From NCBI RefSeq assembly GCF_000225525.1, contig NZ_AGBF01000033.1, forward strand, positions 1-54,931: a stretch of 54,931 nucleotides of DNA. The letters run 5' to 3'. Below, piece by piece: positions 18,100 to 27,851 of this stretch. Origin of the DNA: Streptomyces zinciresistens K42 (GTDB lineage: Bacteria; Actinomycetota; Actinomycetes; Streptomycetales; Streptomycetaceae). The notes under the pieces are model-generated. The model worked only from the letters and a program-made list of their open reading frames with translations, made no database searches and was not told where the DNA came from. The stretch's first letter is position 1; the number at the start of each line of letters is the position of its first letter. The position numbers and the translations under genes were made by a program.

Positions 18100-20724
18100 C
18101 TACGCCTGCGGCAGGCGCTCCAGCTGGGCCGCGATCCGGGCGATGTCCTCGTCCGCCTTCGCGAGCCGGCCGCGGATCTTCTCCACGACGTTGTCCGGGG
18201 CCTTGGCCAGGAAGGCTTCGTTGCCGAGCTTGGCCGTGGCCTGCGCCTTCTCCTTCTCGGCGGCGGCGAGGTCCTTGGCCAGGCGCTTGCGCTCGGCCGC
18301 GACGTCGATGACGCCGGACAGGTCGAGCGCGACCTCCGCGCCCGCCACCGGCAGGGTCGCCGTCGCCGAGAAGTCCTCGCCCTCCGGCGTGAGGCGCAGC
18401 AGCTGGCGGATGGCAGGCTCGTGGGCGGCGAGGGCCGTGCCGCCCAGGGTCAGCCTGGCCGGGACGCGCTGGCCCGGCTGCAGGCCCTGGTCGGCGCGGA
18501 ACCGGCGGACCTCGGTGATCACCGACTGGAGCGACGCGATCTCGCGCTCGGCGCCCCGGTCGCGGAAGCCGCTGTCGGACGGCCACTCGGCGATCACGAC
18601 CGACTCGCCGCCGGTCAGCGTGGTCCACAGGGTCTCCGTGACGAACGGGACCACCGGGTGCAGCAGCCGCAGCGTGACGTCGAGGACCTCGCCGAGGACG
18701 CGCTTGCTGACCTCGGCCGGCTCGCCGCCCGCCTGGAACGTCGTCTTGGACAGCTCGACGTACCAGTCGAAGACCTCGTCCCACGCGAAGTGGAAGAGGG
18801 CGTCGGACAGCTTGGCGAACTGGAAGTCCTCGTAGAACGCGTCGACTTCGGCGACGACGGAGTTCAGCCGGGAGAGGATCCAGCGGTCCGTGGAGGACAT
18901 GGCGGACGGGTCGGGCAGCGGGCCCTCGACCGTCGCGCCGTTCATCAGGGCGAAGCGGGTCGCGTTCCAGATCTTGTTGGCGAAGTTGCGCGAGCCCTGG
19001 ACCCAGTCCTCGCCGATCGGGACGTCGACGCCCGGGTTGGCGCCGCGCGCGAGGGTGAAGCGGAGCGCGTCGGAGCCGTACTTGTCCATCCAGTCCAGCG
19101 GGTTGACCGCGTTGCCGAAGGACTTCGACATCTTCTTGCCGAACTGGTCGCGGACCATGCCGTGCAGGGCGATGGTGTGGAACGGCGGGGTGCCGTCCAT
19201 CGCGTACAGGCCGAACATCATCATCCGGGCGACCCAGAAGAAGAGGATGTCGTAGCCGGTGACCAGGACGGAGTTCGGGTAGAACTTCGCGAGCGACTCG
19301 GTCTGTTCGGGCCAGCCGAGGGTCGAGAAGGGCCACAGGCCCGAGGAGAACCAGGTGTCCAGGACGTCGGTGTCCTGGTGCCAGCCCTCGCCGCTCGGCG
19401 CCTCCTCGCCGGGGCCGACGCAGACGACCTCGCCGTCCGGGCCGTACCAGACGGGGATGCGGTGGCCCCACCACAACTGCCGTGAGATGCACCAGTCGTG
19501 GAGGTTGTCGACCCAGTCGAAGTAGCGCTTCTCCATCTCCTGGGGGTGGATCGTGACGCGGCCGTCGCGGACCGCGTCGCCGGCGGCCCTGGCGAGCGGG
19601 CCGACCTTGACCCACCACTGCATCGACAGGCGCGGCTCGATGGTGGTCTTGCAGCGCGAGCAGTGGCCGACGGAGTGGACGTAGGGCCGCTTCTCGGCGA
19701 CGATCCGGCCCTCGGCGCGCAGCGCGGCGACGATGGCGGAGCGGGCCTCCAGGCGGTCCAGGCCCTGGAAGGGGCCGTGGGCGGTGATGACCGCGTGCTC
19801 GTCCATGACCGTGATGGCCGGCAGGTCGTGCCGGCGGCCGATCTCGAAGTCGTTCGGGTCGTGGGCCGGGGTCACCTTGACGGCGCCGGTGCCGAACTCG
19901 GGGTCGACGTGCGTGTCGGCGACGACCGGGATCGAACGGTCGGTCAGCGGCAGCTTGATGAGCCTGCCGACGAGGTGCCGGTAGCGCTCGTCGTCGGGGT
20001 GGACGGCGACGGCGGTGTCACCGAGCATCGTCTCGGCGCGGGTCGTGGCGACGACGATCGTCTCGTCCCCCTCGCCGTACTTCATGGAGACGAGCTCGCC
20101 GTCGTCGTCCTGGTACTCGACCTCGATGTCGGAGATCGCCGTCAGACAGCGCGGGCACCAGTTGATGATGCGCTCGGCGCGGTAGATCAGCTCGTCGTCG
20201 TGGAGCCGCTTGAAGATGGTCTGGACGGCCCGGGACAGGCCCTCGTCCATCGTGAAGCGCTCGCGCGACCAGGCGACACCGTCGCCGAGGCGCCGCATCT
20301 GCCCGGAGATCTGCCCGCCGGACTCGCCCTTCCACTGCCAGACCCGCTCGACGAACGCCTCGCGGCCCAGGTCGTGCCGGGACTTGCCCTCCTTGCCGAG
20401 CTCGCGCTCGACGACGTTCTGGGTGGCGATGCCGGCGTGGTCCATGCCGGGCTGCCACAGCGTCTCGAAGCCCTGCATGCGCTTGCGGCGGGTCAGGGCG
20501 TCGATGAGGGTGTGCTCGAAGGCGTGCCCGAGGTGCAGGCTTCCGGTGACGTTGGGCGGCGGGATGACGACGGTGTACGGCGGCTTGTCGCTCTTCGCGT
20601 CCGCCTCGAAGTAACCGCGCTCCACCCAGCGCTCGTACAGCGGCGCCTCTACGTCGGCCGGCGCGTACTGGGTCGGCAGTTCGGTGTCGGGCGCTGGTGG
20701 CTGCTGCTGAGCGTTCTCGGTCAC
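18100..20724 (-). CDS. valS: Valyl-tRNA synthetase
   Basis: This 874-residue class I aminoacyl-tRNA synthetase charges tRNA-Val. It has the HIGH-type motif HLGH at residues 64-67 ([13 protein letters not shown]) and KMSKS at 531-535 ([12 protein letters not shown]). It also carries an editing CP1 domain (about 190-340), the anticodon-binding helical domain, and a C-terminal coiled coil ([20 protein letters not shown]) that marks ValRS. The start is GTG 20724. It diverges from the proline-rich membrane protein gene. Confidence 0.97.
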   Translation of the reverse strand: MTENAQQQPPAPDTELPTQYAPADVEAPLYERWVERGYFEADAKSDKPPYTVVIPPPNVTGSLHLGHAFEHTLIDALTRRKRMQGFETLWQPGMDHAGIATQNVVERELGKEGKSRHDLGREAFVERVWQWKGESGGQISGQMRRLGDGVAWSRERFTMDEGLSRAVQTIFKRLHDDELIYRAERIINWCPRCLTAISDIEVEYQDDDGELVSMKYGEGDETIVVATTRAETMLGDTAVAVHPDDERYRHLVGRLIKLPLTDRSIPVVADTHVDPEFGTGAVKVTPAHDPNDFEIGRRHDLPAITVMDEHAVITAHGPFQGLDRLEARSAIVAALRAEGRIVAEKRPYVHSVGHCSRCKTTIEPRLSMQWWVKVGPLARAAGDAVRDGRVTIHPQEMEKRYFDWVDNLHDWCISRQLWWGHRIPVWYGPDGEVVCVGPGEEAPSGEGWHQDTDVLDTWFSSGLWPFSTLGWPEQTESLAKFYPNSVLVTGYDILFFWVARMMMFGLYAMDGTPPFHTIALHGMVRDQFGKKMSKSFGNAVNPLDWMDKYGSDALRFTLARGANPGVDVPIGEDWVQGSRNFANKIWNATRFALMNGATVEGPLPDPSAMSSTDRWILSRLNSVVAEVDAFYEDFQFAKLSDALFHFAWDEVFDWYVELSKTTFQAGGEPAEVSKRVLGEVLDVTLRLLHPVVPFVTETLWTTLTGGESVVIAEWPSDSGFRDRGAEREIASLQSVITEVRRFRADQGLQPGQRVPARLTLGGTALAAHEPAIRQLLRLTPEGEDFSATATLPVAGAEVALDLSGVIDVAAERKRLAKDLAAAEKEKAQATAKLGNEAFLAKAPDNVVEKIRGRLAKADEDIARIAAQLERLPQA

Positions 20725-20860
20725 CCGCTCAGTTTAGGGGTGTCTCGGGCATGTCCCGAAACGCCTTTGTTCTGTAACGGTGGGCACCCCGATGCCGTGC
20801 CCCGGCCCTGCCTGCGCCAGGATGTCAGGAACACATAAGCAGCTGGAGGGGAACCCAGGA

Positions 20861-21820
20861 ATGAGCTACAACCAGCCGGGCCCGTACGGCGGGCAGCCCC
20901 AGCAGCCCGGCCCGTACGGCCAGCCGGGCCCGTACGGCCAGCAGCCGCCGGCGCCCCAGCCCGGCTACGGCTACCCCCAGCAGGCTCCGCCGCCCCAGCC
21001 CGGCTACGGCTACCCGCAGACACCCCCGCAGGGCGTCCCGCCGCAGCCGAACCCGTACGGCCAGCAGCCGCCCTACGGCCAGCCCCCCTACGGCGTCCCC
21101 CAGCCGCCCGCGCCGGGCGGCGGCGGCAAGAAGGCCGGGCTGATCATCGGCGCGGTGGCGGTCGTGACCGCGATCGGCGTCGGCGCGTACTTCCTCCTCG
21201 GTGGCGGCGGCGCGGGGTCGGGCGACCTCGCGGACGACGGGGCGCACAAGCTGACGACGCCCGCGACGGTGCTCGGCGACTACAAGCGCATCGGCAAGGA
21301 CGGCCAGACCGCGGGCGGCGGCGACTCGGCCGCGGAGCTGGAGAAGAGCGGCGTCAAGAACGGCAAGACCGTGGTGGGCGCCTACTCGACCGTCAACCTC
21401 ACGGACTACGACCCGAGCGACCCGGGCTCCGCGCCCGGCCCGGGTGAGCTGGCGACGGCCAAGAGCCTCACGTACGTGGGCGCCTACGGCGAGATCGCCG
21501 ACCCGGCGAAGGCCCTGGACGCGTTCTTCGCGAACGTCAGGCAGTCCTCCGAGAAGAACTCCTCGTCCGGCAGCGGCGCCGCCACGAGCAAGCTGGTCGG
21601 CGAGCCGGTGGACGCCGAACTCGACGGCGCACTCATGAAGTGCCAGTCCGCCCAGGGGCAGGACGTGCTGACCAAGAAGCAGAAGACCAACTGGTTCTGC
21701 GTCTGGGCCGACTACAGCACCCTCGCCATGGTCTCGCCCAACGACGCCACGACCGACGTCTCCCGGCAGACGGCCGTCGACATGGCCACGAAGCTGCGCA
21801 AGGAGATCCGCGTCCAGTAG
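20861..21820 (+). CDS. Pro/Gly/Tyr/Gln-rich single-pass membrane protein
   Basis: This is a 319-residue protein of unknown function. Residues 1-88 are a low-complexity cytoplasmic region of PYGQ/PQPGYGYPQ repeats. A single transmembrane helix (about 92-113, LIIGAVAVVTAIGVGAYFLL) is followed by an extracytoplasmic domain of about 200 residues containing two cysteines (MKC and WFC) that may form a disulfide. Actinobacteria encode many such proteins; none of the visible motifs is enzymatic. ATG 20861 is chosen because GGAGGGG precedes it at about 9 bases, while a start at 20780 adds an unrelated leader. It stands alone on the plus strand between valS and clpX. Confidence 0.8.
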   Translation: MSYNQPGPYGGQPQQPGPYGQPGPYGQQPPAPQPGYGYPQQAPPPQPGYGYPQTPPQGVPPQPNPYGQQPPYGQPPYGVPQPPAPGGGGKKAGLIIGAVAVVTAIGVGAYFLLGGGGAGSGDLADDGAHKLTTPATVLGDYKRIGKDGQTAGGGDSAAELEKSGVKNGKTVVGAYSTVNLTDYDPSDPGSAPGPGELATAKSLTYVGAYGEIADPAKALDAFFANVRQSSEKNSSSGSGAATSKLVGEPVDAELDGALMKCQSAQGQDVLTKKQKTNWFCVWADYSTLAMVSPNDATTDVSRQTAVDMATKLRKEIRVQ

Positions 21821-21830
21821 CGCGGGAACG

Positions 21831-21868
21831 CGGAAGGGGCCCCGGTCGGTTGACCGGGGCCCCTTCCG
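21831..21868. terminator. Bidirectional terminator between convergent genes
   Basis: A perfect 17-bp stem runs from 21831-21847 to 21852-21868 with the tetraloop GGTT. It starts 11 bases after the membrane-protein stop and lies 18 bases beyond the clpX stop on the other strand, so it can serve both. Confidence 0.93.
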
Positions 21869-21885
21869 CTGTGTCCGTGACGCCG

Positions 21886-23169
21886 TTACGCCGACTTCTG
21901 CTCGCCCGGACCGCGGCGCGCGTCCCGGGGGATCAGGGTCGGGTTGACGTTGGAGTGGACGACGTCCGCCGTGATGACGACCCGGGCGACGTCCTTGCGG
22001 GAGGGCACCTCGTACATCACCGACATCAGCACCTCCTCCATGATGGCGCGCAGACCGCGGGCGCCGGTCTGGCGGAGGATGGCCTGGTCGGCGATGGCCT
22101 CCAGGGCCTCGCGCTCGAAGTCCAGCTCCACCCCGTCGAGTTCGAACAGCCGCTGGTACTGCTTCACCAGCGCGTTGCGCGGCTCGACCAGGATCTGGAG
22201 CAGGGCCTCGCGGTCCAGGTTGTGCACGCTGGTGATGACCGGGAGGCGGCCGATGAACTCGGGGATCATGCCGAACTTGACCAGGTCCTCGGGCATGACG
22301 TCCTCGAACTGGTCCTTGGACTCCAGCTCCCGCTTGGAGCGGATCGTGGCGCCGAAGCCGATGCCCTTGGCGCCCGCGCGGGACTCGATGATCTTCTCCA
22401 GGCCGGAGAAGGCGCCGCCCACGATGAACAGGACGTTCGTCGTGTCGATCTGGATGAACTCCTGGTGCGGGTGCTTGCGTCCGCCCTGCGGCGGCACCGA
22501 GGCCGTGGTGCCCTCCAGGATCTTCAGCAGGGCCTGCTGGACGCCCTCACCGGAGACATCGCGGGTGATCGAGGGGTTTTCGCTCTTCCGGGCGACCTTG
22601 TCGATCTCGTCGATGTAGATGATCCCGGTCTCGGCCTTCTTGACGTCGTAGTCGGCGGCCTGGATCAGCTTCAGCAGGATGTTCTCGACGTCCTCGCCGA
22701 CGTAGCCCGCCTCCGTCAGCGCCGTCGCGTCGGCGATGGCGAACGGGACGTTCAGCATGCGGGCCAGGGTCTGGGCGAGGAGGGTCTTGCCGGAGCCCGT
22801 CGGGCCGAGCAGCAGGATGTTGGACTTCGCCAACTCGATGGCGTCCTCGCGGCCCTGGCCCCCGCCGTTCTCGCCGGCCTGGACGCGCTTGTAGTGGTTG
22901 TAGACGGCGACGGACAGCGCCTTCTTCGCCGGCTCCTGGCCCACCACGTAGCCCTCGAGGAACTCGTAGATCTCGCGCGGCTTGGGCAGTTCCTCCCAGC
23001 GGACCTCACTGGTCTCGGCGAGTTCTTCCTCGATGATCTCGTTGCAGAGGTCGATGCACTCGTCGCAGATGTACACACCAGGGCCTGCGATGAGCTTCTT
23101 GACCTGCTTCTGGCTCTTGCCGCAGAACGAGCACTTGAGCAGATCGCCGCCGTCACCGATGCGTGCCAC
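21886..23169 (-). CDS. clpX: ATP-dependent Clp protease ATP-binding subunit ClpX
   Basis: This 427-residue AAA+ unfoldase feeds substrates to the ClpP chamber. The N-terminal zinc-binding domain uses Cys13, Cys16, Cys35 and Cys38. The Walker A motif is residues 122-129 (GPTGSGKT), Walker B is IIYIDEIDK, and the substrate pore and sensor motifs are present ([19 protein letters not shown] sensor 2). It has an IGF-type ClpP-docking loop region ([10 protein letters not shown]). It starts with GTG 23169. It is separated from clpP2 by 177 bp, enough for its own promoter. Confidence 0.97.
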   Translation of the reverse strand: MARIGDGGDLLKCSFCGKSQKQVKKLIAGPGVYICDECIDLCNEIIEEELAETSEVRWEELPKPREIYEFLEGYVVGQEPAKKALSVAVYNHYKRVQAGENGGGQGREDAIELAKSNILLLGPTGSGKTLLAQTLARMLNVPFAIADATALTEAGYVGEDVENILLKLIQAADYDVKKAETGIIYIDEIDKVARKSENPSITRDVSGEGVQQALLKILEGTTASVPPQGGRKHPHQEFIQIDTTNVLFIVGGAFSGLEKIIESRAGAKGIGFGATIRSKRELESKDQFEDVMPEDLVKFGMIPEFIGRLPVITSVHNLDREALLQILVEPRNALVKQYQRLFELDGVELDFEREALEAIADQAILRQTGARGLRAIMEEVLMSVMYEVPSRKDVARVVITADVVHSNVNPTLIPRDARRGPGEQKSA

Positions 23170-23346
23170 GGTGTGCTTCCCCTTCGCCTGGGAGACGCCT
23201 GGACATCGAATCCAGCGGCTCCTGGTGCTGCCTTATGTCGACGGTACCTTGCCTGGCCCCCCGTTCGGGCCCCCCTTGGCGCGGTTCACTTTGACGTGCA
23301 CCGTCTCAAACCGTGCCAAGGGGCAGCAGACAATACCGGGTCCGCG

Positions 23347-24027
23347 TCAGCGGACGTCGGCGTTGTTCATCTTGCGGGTGGAGATGATCTGGTCGACCAG
23401 CCCGTACGACAGCGCGTCCTCGGCCGTGAGGATCTTGTCGCGCTCGATGTCCTCGCGGATCTTCTCGATCGGCGTGGTGGAGTGCTTGGCCAGCATCTCC
23501 TCCAGCTGCGAGCGCATCCGGAGGATCTCGTTGGCGGCGATCTCAAGGTCCGAGACCTGGCCGCGGCCGGTCTCGCTGTAGGGCTGGTGGATCAGCACCC
23601 GGGCGTTGGGCAGCGCCATGCGCTTGCCGGGGGTGCCGGCGGCCAGCAGGATGGCCGCGGCGGAGGCCGCCTGGCCCATGCAGACCGTCTGGATGTCCGG
23701 CTTCACGAACTGCATCGTGTCGTAGATGGCCGTGAGCGCGGTGAAGGAGCCGCCCGGACTGTTGATGTAGACCGAGATGTCCCGGTCGGGGTCCATCGAC
23801 TCCAGGCACAGCAGCTGCGCCATGACGTCGTTGGCGGAGGCGTCGTCGATCTGGACGCCGAGGAAGATCACGCGCTCCTCGAAGAGCTTCGCGTACGGGT
23901 CGTACTCGCGGATGCCCTGCGAGGTGCGCTCCACGAAGCGCGGGATGACGTAGCGGGACTCGGCGGCGGGACCCGTGTACTCGGCGCGCGTGCGGTCGTA
24001 CAGGCCGCTGCCGGGGAAGTCGTTCAC
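23347..24027 (-). CDS. clpP2: ATP-dependent Clp protease proteolytic subunit ClpP2
   Basis: This 226-residue serine peptidase subunit has catalytic Ser122 (MGQAASAAA), His147 (VLIHQP) and probably Asp197. It has a longer N-terminal extension (about 40 residues before the core) than ClpP1, as expected for ClpP2. Streptomyces form mixed ClpP1P2 complexes, so this gene and its upstream neighbour likely encode one machine. Start ATG 24027; 51 bp after clpP1. Confidence 0.95.
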   Translation of the reverse strand: MNDFPGSGLYDRTRAEYTGPAAESRYVIPRFVERTSQGIREYDPYAKLFEERVIFLGVQIDDASANDVMAQLLCLESMDPDRDISVYINSPGGSFTALTAIYDTMQFVKPDIQTVCMGQAASAAAILLAAGTPGKRMALPNARVLIHQPYSETGRGQVSDLEIAANEILRMRSQLEEMLAKHSTTPIEKIREDIERDKILTAEDALSYGLVDQIISTRKMNNADVR

Positions 24028-24078
24028 TGTCTGTCTCCTAGGGGCTGTGACGGTCGGCTGGGGGCTGCGCAGGGGGCC

Positions 24079-24699
24079 TCAGACCGCCCCGGTGCCGCCG
24101 CCGCCCGGCATCCCGGCGGCCGTTTCCATCACGTCGTCGATGAGGCCGTACTCCTTGGCCTCGAACGCGTCGAACCAGCGGTCGCGGTCCGAGTCGCGGG
24201 TGACCTGCTCGACCGACTGGCCGGTGTGCTGCGAGGTGAGCTCGGCCATGCGCTTCTTGGTGTGCAGCAGCCGCTCCGCGTGGATCTTGATGTCCGACGC
24301 GGAGCCGGCGAGGCCGGCGGAGGGCTGGTGGATCAGGATCTCGGCGTTCGGCAGCGCGAAGCGCTTGCCGGGGGTGCCCGCGCTGAGCAGGAACTGACCC
24401 ATCGAGGCCGCCAGGCCCATGGCGATGGTCACCACGTCGTTCTTGATGTACTGCATGGTGTCGTAGATCGCCATGCCGGCGGTGATCGAGCCGCCGGGGC
24501 TGTTGATGTAGAGGTAGATGTCCTTGTCCGGGTCGGCGGCAAGGAGCAGCAGCTGTGCGGTGATCTTGTTCGCGATGTCGTCGTCGACCGGCTGGCCGAG
24601 GAAGATGATCCGCTCGCCGAGCAGCCGGTTGTAGACCTGGTCGCCGAGGCCACCACCGATGGAAGGCTCGCCGGCGGCGGAGGGCATCAGATTCGTCAC
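24079..24699 (-). CDS. clpP1: ATP-dependent Clp protease proteolytic subunit ClpP1
   Basis: This 206-residue peptidase subunit has catalytic Ser99 (GLAASMGQ), His124 (ILIHQP) and Asp173 (SDRDRWF). I chose the GTG at 24699 because CAGGTGG precedes it and the protein then begins at the usual place; ATG 24687 is an alternative. The open frame runs to 24852 but the extra residues are unrelated to ClpP and cover the promoter. A likely ClgR box lies about 130 bp upstream. First gene of a clpP1-clpP2 operon. Confidence 0.95.
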   Translation of the reverse strand: MTNLMPSAAGEPSIGGGLGDQVYNRLLGERIIFLGQPVDDDIANKITAQLLLLAADPDKDIYLYINSPGGSITAGMAIYDTMQYIKNDVVTIAMGLAASMGQFLLSAGTPGKRFALPNAEILIHQPSAGLAGSASDIKIHAERLLHTKKRMAELTSQHTGQSVEQVTRDSDRDRWFDAFEAKEYGLIDDVMETAAGMPGGGGTGAV

Positions 24700-24828
24700 G
24701 TATCCACCTGCTCGTCTTACGACGGCGCCGGGCCGTCTCACGTGTCCTGTGGGCAACGGGGACTCCCCTGCCCTCATACTCATGGACCCTAACGCGGTGG
24801 CCCGGTGCCGCAATCCCGGTTCCCGGGG

Positions 24829-24844
24829 TGTTCGCTGTGAGCGC
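24829..24844. promoter_or_regulatory. Candidate ClgR box upstream of clpP1
   Basis: GTTCGCTGTGAGCGC at 24830-24844 has the core CGC-Y-N3-R-GCG reported for ClgR, the activator of clp and lon genes in actinobacteria. It is 131-145 bp upstream of the chosen clpP1 start. The match is to remembered consensus; no footprint is available here. Confidence 0.5.
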
Positions 24845-24894
24845 ATGGACACACCTGGTGGGGGCCGGGCCGCCGCCCGCGCGCGGGGACGGGA

Positions 24895-24928
24895 AGGGCC
24901 CCGGGGCGTCGTACGTCCCCAGGGCCCT
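24895..24928 (-). terminator. Terminator after tig
   Basis: AGGGCCCCGGGG at 24895-24906 pairs with CCCCAGGGCCCT at 24917-24928 (12 bp, one mismatch, 10-base loop), 27 bases beyond the tig stop codon. Confidence 0.8.
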
Positions 24929-24955
24929 CCCTCAGCGCTGTGCGCCGCCGTGGGC

Positions 24956-26350
24956 TCAGCCCTCGGCCTTCTCCGCGGCGGCCTCGTCGGCGGTGCCCTC
25001 GGCGGCCTCGACGACGTCCGTGGCCTGCTCGGCGTCGTCGTCCTCGTCCAGGTCGACGACCTCGCCGTTGGTGTCCTTGACGGTGGCCTTCTCGACCACG
25101 ACGGCCAGGGCCTTGCCGCGGGCGACCTCGCCGACCAGGAGCGGAACCTGGCCGCCCTCGACGACCGCCTGGGCGAACTGGTCGGGGGACATGCCGGAGG
25201 AGGCGGCGCGACGCATGAGGTGCTCGGTGAGCTCCTCCTGGTTGACGTTCAGCTTCTCCTGCTTGACGAGCTCGTCCAGGACGAACTGCGTCTTGATGCC
25301 CTTGACCGCGGCTTCCCTGGTCTCGGCGTCGAACTCCTCCTCGGTCTTGCCCTGGATCTCCAGGTACTTGCCGAGGTCGAGGCCCATCTGGCCGAGCTGG
25401 TGGTGCTCCAGGTTGTGCTTGCGGGTGTTGATCTCGTCCTCGAGCAGCTTCTCGGGGACGGGCACCTCCACGAGCTCCAGCAGCTTCTCCAGGACGCGCT
25501 CCTGGGCCTGCGTGGCCTGGTCGTACTGCTTCATGTTCGCGAGGCGCTTGCGGCTGTCCGCCCGAAGCTCCTCAAGGGTGTCGAACTCCGAGGCGAGCTG
25601 GGCGAACTCGTCGTCCAGAGCCGGGAGTTCACGGGCGGCGACCTGGGACACCTTGACGGTGACCTCGGACTCCTTGCCGGCCGCCGAGCCGCCCTTGAGC
25701 TCGGAGGAGAAGGTGGCCTCGCCACCGGCCTCCAGGCCCTTCACGGCGTCGTCGATGCCGTCCAGCAGCTCGCCGGAACCGATGGTGTAGGAGACACCGC
25801 TGGCGATGCCGTCCTCCAGGATCTCGCCGTCGACCTTGGCCTCCAGGTCGATGGTGACGACGTCGCCGTCCTCGGCGGCGCGCTCGACCGGGGAGGTGGA
25901 CGCGAAGCGCTCACGCAGCTGCTCGACCGACTTCTCGACGTCCTCGTCGGTGACCTCGACCGCGTCGACCTCGACCTCGATGCCGGCGTAGTCCGGGATC
26001 TCGATGGAGGGGCGGACGTCGACCTCGGCGGTGAAGTTCAGCGTCTCGCCGTCCTTCAGCTCCGTGATGTCGACCTCGGGCTGGCCCAGCACGTCGATCT
26101 CGGCCTCGTTGACGGCCTCGGTGTAGAACTTCGGCAGCGCGTCGTTGACGGCCTCCTCCAGCACGGCGCCGCGGCCGAACCGCTGGTCGATGACGCGGGC
26201 CGGGATCTTGCCCTTGCGGAAGCCCTTCACCGTGACCTGCTGGTTGATCTTCTTGTACGCCGCGTCGAGGCTGTCCTTGAGCTCCTCGAAGGGCACCTCG
26301 ACAGTGAACCGAACCCGGGTCGGGTTCAGGGTCTCCACGGCGCTCTTCAC
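24956..26350 (-). CDS. tig: Trigger factor, ribosome-associated chaperone
   Basis: This 464-residue peptidyl-prolyl isomerase/chaperone binds at the ribosome exit tunnel. The N-terminal ribosome-binding domain carries [17 protein letters not shown], the TF signature loop. The FKBP-type PPIase domain lies around 155-245, and a long helical C-terminal domain ends in an acidic Ala/Glu/Asp tail (about 430-464). I chose GTG 26350, preceded by AAGGAG and starting [13 protein letters not shown]; the longer frame to 26497 is not conserved. It is upstream of clpP1 in the usual tig-clpP1-clpP2-clpX order. Confidence 0.96.
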   Translation of the reverse strand: MKSAVETLNPTRVRFTVEVPFEELKDSLDAAYKKINQQVTVKGFRKGKIPARVIDQRFGRGAVLEEAVNDALPKFYTEAVNEAEIDVLGQPEVDITELKDGETLNFTAEVDVRPSIEIPDYAGIEVEVDAVEVTDEDVEKSVEQLRERFASTSPVERAAEDGDVVTIDLEAKVDGEILEDGIASGVSYTIGSGELLDGIDDAVKGLEAGGEATFSSELKGGSAAGKESEVTVKVSQVAARELPALDDEFAQLASEFDTLEELRADSRKRLANMKQYDQATQAQERVLEKLLELVEVPVPEKLLEDEINTRKHNLEHHQLGQMGLDLGKYLEIQGKTEEEFDAETREAAVKGIKTQFVLDELVKQEKLNVNQEELTEHLMRRAASSGMSPDQFAQAVVEGGQVPLLVGEVARGKALAVVVEKATVKDTNGEVVDLDEDDDAEQATDVVEAAEGTADEAAAEKAEG

Positions 26351-26569
26351 GGTTCGGTCTCCTTGTGGCTGACTTCTCGGGTTCTGCCGGAGCCAGAGTG
26401 GTCCGGCGGATTCGCCGCCCGGAGCTTCGCGAGTCGTACGGTTCGTACGGAGAGAGACACACGGGCGTGCAGCTTGCATAGTAACGGCAGCGGGCACACG
26501 CCCCCAAAGGCGATCACGCGAGGAGATCGCACGAGGTCTCCGCTGGTGTGACCGGGTCGACCGACGTGG

Positions 26570-26643
26570 TCGGGGTGGCGGGATTTGAACCCACGGCCTT
26601 CCGCTCCCAAAGCGGACGCGCTACCAAGCTGCGCCACACCCCG
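26570..26643 (-). tRNA. tRNA-Pro (anticodon UGG)
   Basis: A full cloverleaf reads on the minus strand. The acceptor stem is CGGGGTG/CACCCCG with discriminator A at 26570, the D arm has GGCGCAGCTTGGTAGCGC, the anticodon loop is TTTGGGA giving UGG, and the T loop is GGTTCAAATCC. CCA is not encoded. It is read away from the neighbouring tRNA-Gly, which is on the other strand. Confidence 0.95.
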
Positions 26644-26774
26644 TGCTCGTGCGACACGTAGGGTACATGCCCGCGGTGGGTCGGGACGCCGCATTTACGA
26701 GGTGTGCGGACAGGGGTGCCGACCCGCTACGATGCCTGTGTGCCGTGGTCACCTGACCTGCGGCGCACCAGTGT

Positions 26775-26848
26775 GCGGGCGTAGCTCAATGGTAGAGCCC
26801 TAGTCTTCCAAACTAGCTACGCGGGTTCGATTCCCGTCGCCCGCTCCA
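26775..26848 (+). tRNA. tRNA-Gly (anticodon UCC)
   Basis: The acceptor stem is GCGGGCG/CGCCCGC, the D arm has TAGCTCAATGGTAGAGC, the anticodon loop CTTCCAA gives UCC, the T loop is GGTTCGATTCC, and the discriminator is T. CCA is encoded at 26846-26848. A hairpin terminator follows 7 bases later. Confidence 0.96.
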
Positions 26849-26855
26849 GATGGCC

Positions 26856-26894
26856 CGGGGCCAGGTCAGAGAGCCGATTCTCTGCCTGGCCCCG
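26856..26894 (+). terminator. Terminator after tRNA-Gly
   Basis: CGGGGCCAGG at 26856 pairs with CCTGGCCCCG ending at 26894. The stem continues inward as CAGAG/CTCTG past a single bulged T. This is a strong hairpin immediately after the tRNA. Confidence 0.85.
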
Positions 26895-27107
26895 AGTGTT
26901 TTCCGGCCGCGGGGCCAGAGCGTGCGCACGTCGACCGATCAGGTGGACCACGCCCATGCCGCCCGAGCCCGGACGGTCCTCGACGCGGTAGCCGCCGGCC
27001 TCGGCCGGGTCGGTCTCGCGCGGCGCCGTCGCGTACGTTTCCCCGTTCCGCCCGTTCGACGATCCCGAACGAGGGTATCCGTACGTCTCCGGGCCGCCCG
27101 AGGGTCC
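26895..27107. other. Gap between tRNA-Gly terminator and small membrane protein
   Basis: No gene with plausible composition was recognised. It has no duplicate of the tRNA 3' end and no integrase remnant. Confidence 0.4.
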
Positions 27108-27302
27108 CTAGAACCGGATCGAGTTGACGGTGTCCGCTATCGAGTTGAGGAACCGCTGGATCTCGTCGGCCATGCCCGTCGAGGCCAGGAAGAAGCCGAA
27201 CAGCACGGCCACGACGGCAGGACCGGCCTTCAGGGACCCGCCACGGATCAGCACCACCAAGACGATCGCCAACAGCAGCACCACTGACAGCGAAATGGCC
27301 AC
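27108..27302 (-). CDS. Conserved 64-residue small membrane protein
   Basis: This short protein starts with GTG 27302 and has two hydrophobic helices (about 3-20 and 27-44), then an amphipathic tail (DEIQRFLNSIADTVNSIRF). The sequence type (LSVVLLLAIVLVVLIRGG, FGFFLASTGMA) recurs in Streptomyces chromosomes and in some of their integrative elements. Its function is unknown. A GAGGG sequence stands about 11 bases upstream. Confidence 0.75.
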   Translation of the reverse strand: MAISLSVVLLLAIVLVVLIRGGSLKAGPAVVAVLFGFFLASTGMADEIQRFLNSIADTVNSIRF

Positions 27303-27851
27303 AACAGATCACACCCTCGGTCGGTCCGCACTCCCGGCCCGGGGACGCGACCCCGCGCACCCCGCCAGAACCATCGTGCCACCAACCGGGCCTCCGCATG
27401 CGGCGCGTGACGTTTCGTTCGCCCCCGCCGCGCGTGATCCGCGGACGCGCTCGGCGGGCACGGAGCCGTCCCGCCGTACTCGCACAGTATTTCGAGGGAC
27501 CGCCCCCGCCGCCTCCCCCGCGAATTCCACGGGATGGTTTCCCTCACCACACAACCTGTTCGCAGCTATTTCGAATTCACGGCAGGTTGATCATTCGACG
27601 GGCGCCGCCTCCTGGTCATATGCGGCTCTTAGTACGGATGAATCCGGACAAGACGGATGCCCAACCCCCACTGCCAGGTACATGTTCAGCGCCTCCGCAC
27701 CACGTGCGGCGCAATAACCGGTAATGACCTCGCAGGTTTTACGAAATCACACGGAGAACGCTAGGGTGCATCAGATGTTTCACGCTGCCTCGTCCCCCGC
27801 ACACGCAGCGCTGTCCGGGACCTCCTCCCCCTGTTTCCTGCGGGAGGTTCT
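27303..27851. other. 549-bp non-coding region upstream of acyltransferase
   Basis: No gene is supported. From about 27550 to 27780 the GC content is lower than around it, as expected for regulatory DNA. A promoter-like pair, TTTACG at 27738-27743 and TAGGGT at 27762-27767 (18-bp spacing), lies 84 bp before the acyltransferase start. Confidence 0.5.
27738..27767 (+). promoter_or_regulatory. Candidate promoter for the acyltransferase
   Basis: The -35-like element is TTTACG and the -10-like TAGGGT, 18 bp apart. TAGGGT is a common Streptomyces -10 form; the -35 is weak. Confidence 0.4.

Noticed and set aside
17020..24792. Long plus-strand frames over folC, valS, clpX, clpP2, clpP1
   Set aside because: They mirror well-identified minus-strand genes; composition and lack of motifs mark them as shadows.
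24700..24852. N-terminal extension of ClpP1
   Set aside because: The segment is unrelated to ClpP and overlaps the candidate ClgR site.
26351..26497. N-terminal extension of trigger factor
   Set aside because: The 49 extra residues look like translated promoter DNA and a strong AAGGAG precedes GTG 26350.
26895..27107. Attachment-site remnant next to tRNA-Gly
   Set aside because: No second copy of the tRNA 3' end and no integrase fragment in this interval.
27309..27724. Several 80-108 codon frames in the gap before the acyltransferase
   Set aside because: No conserved-looking sequence, no good start sites, Pro/Arg-rich composition.
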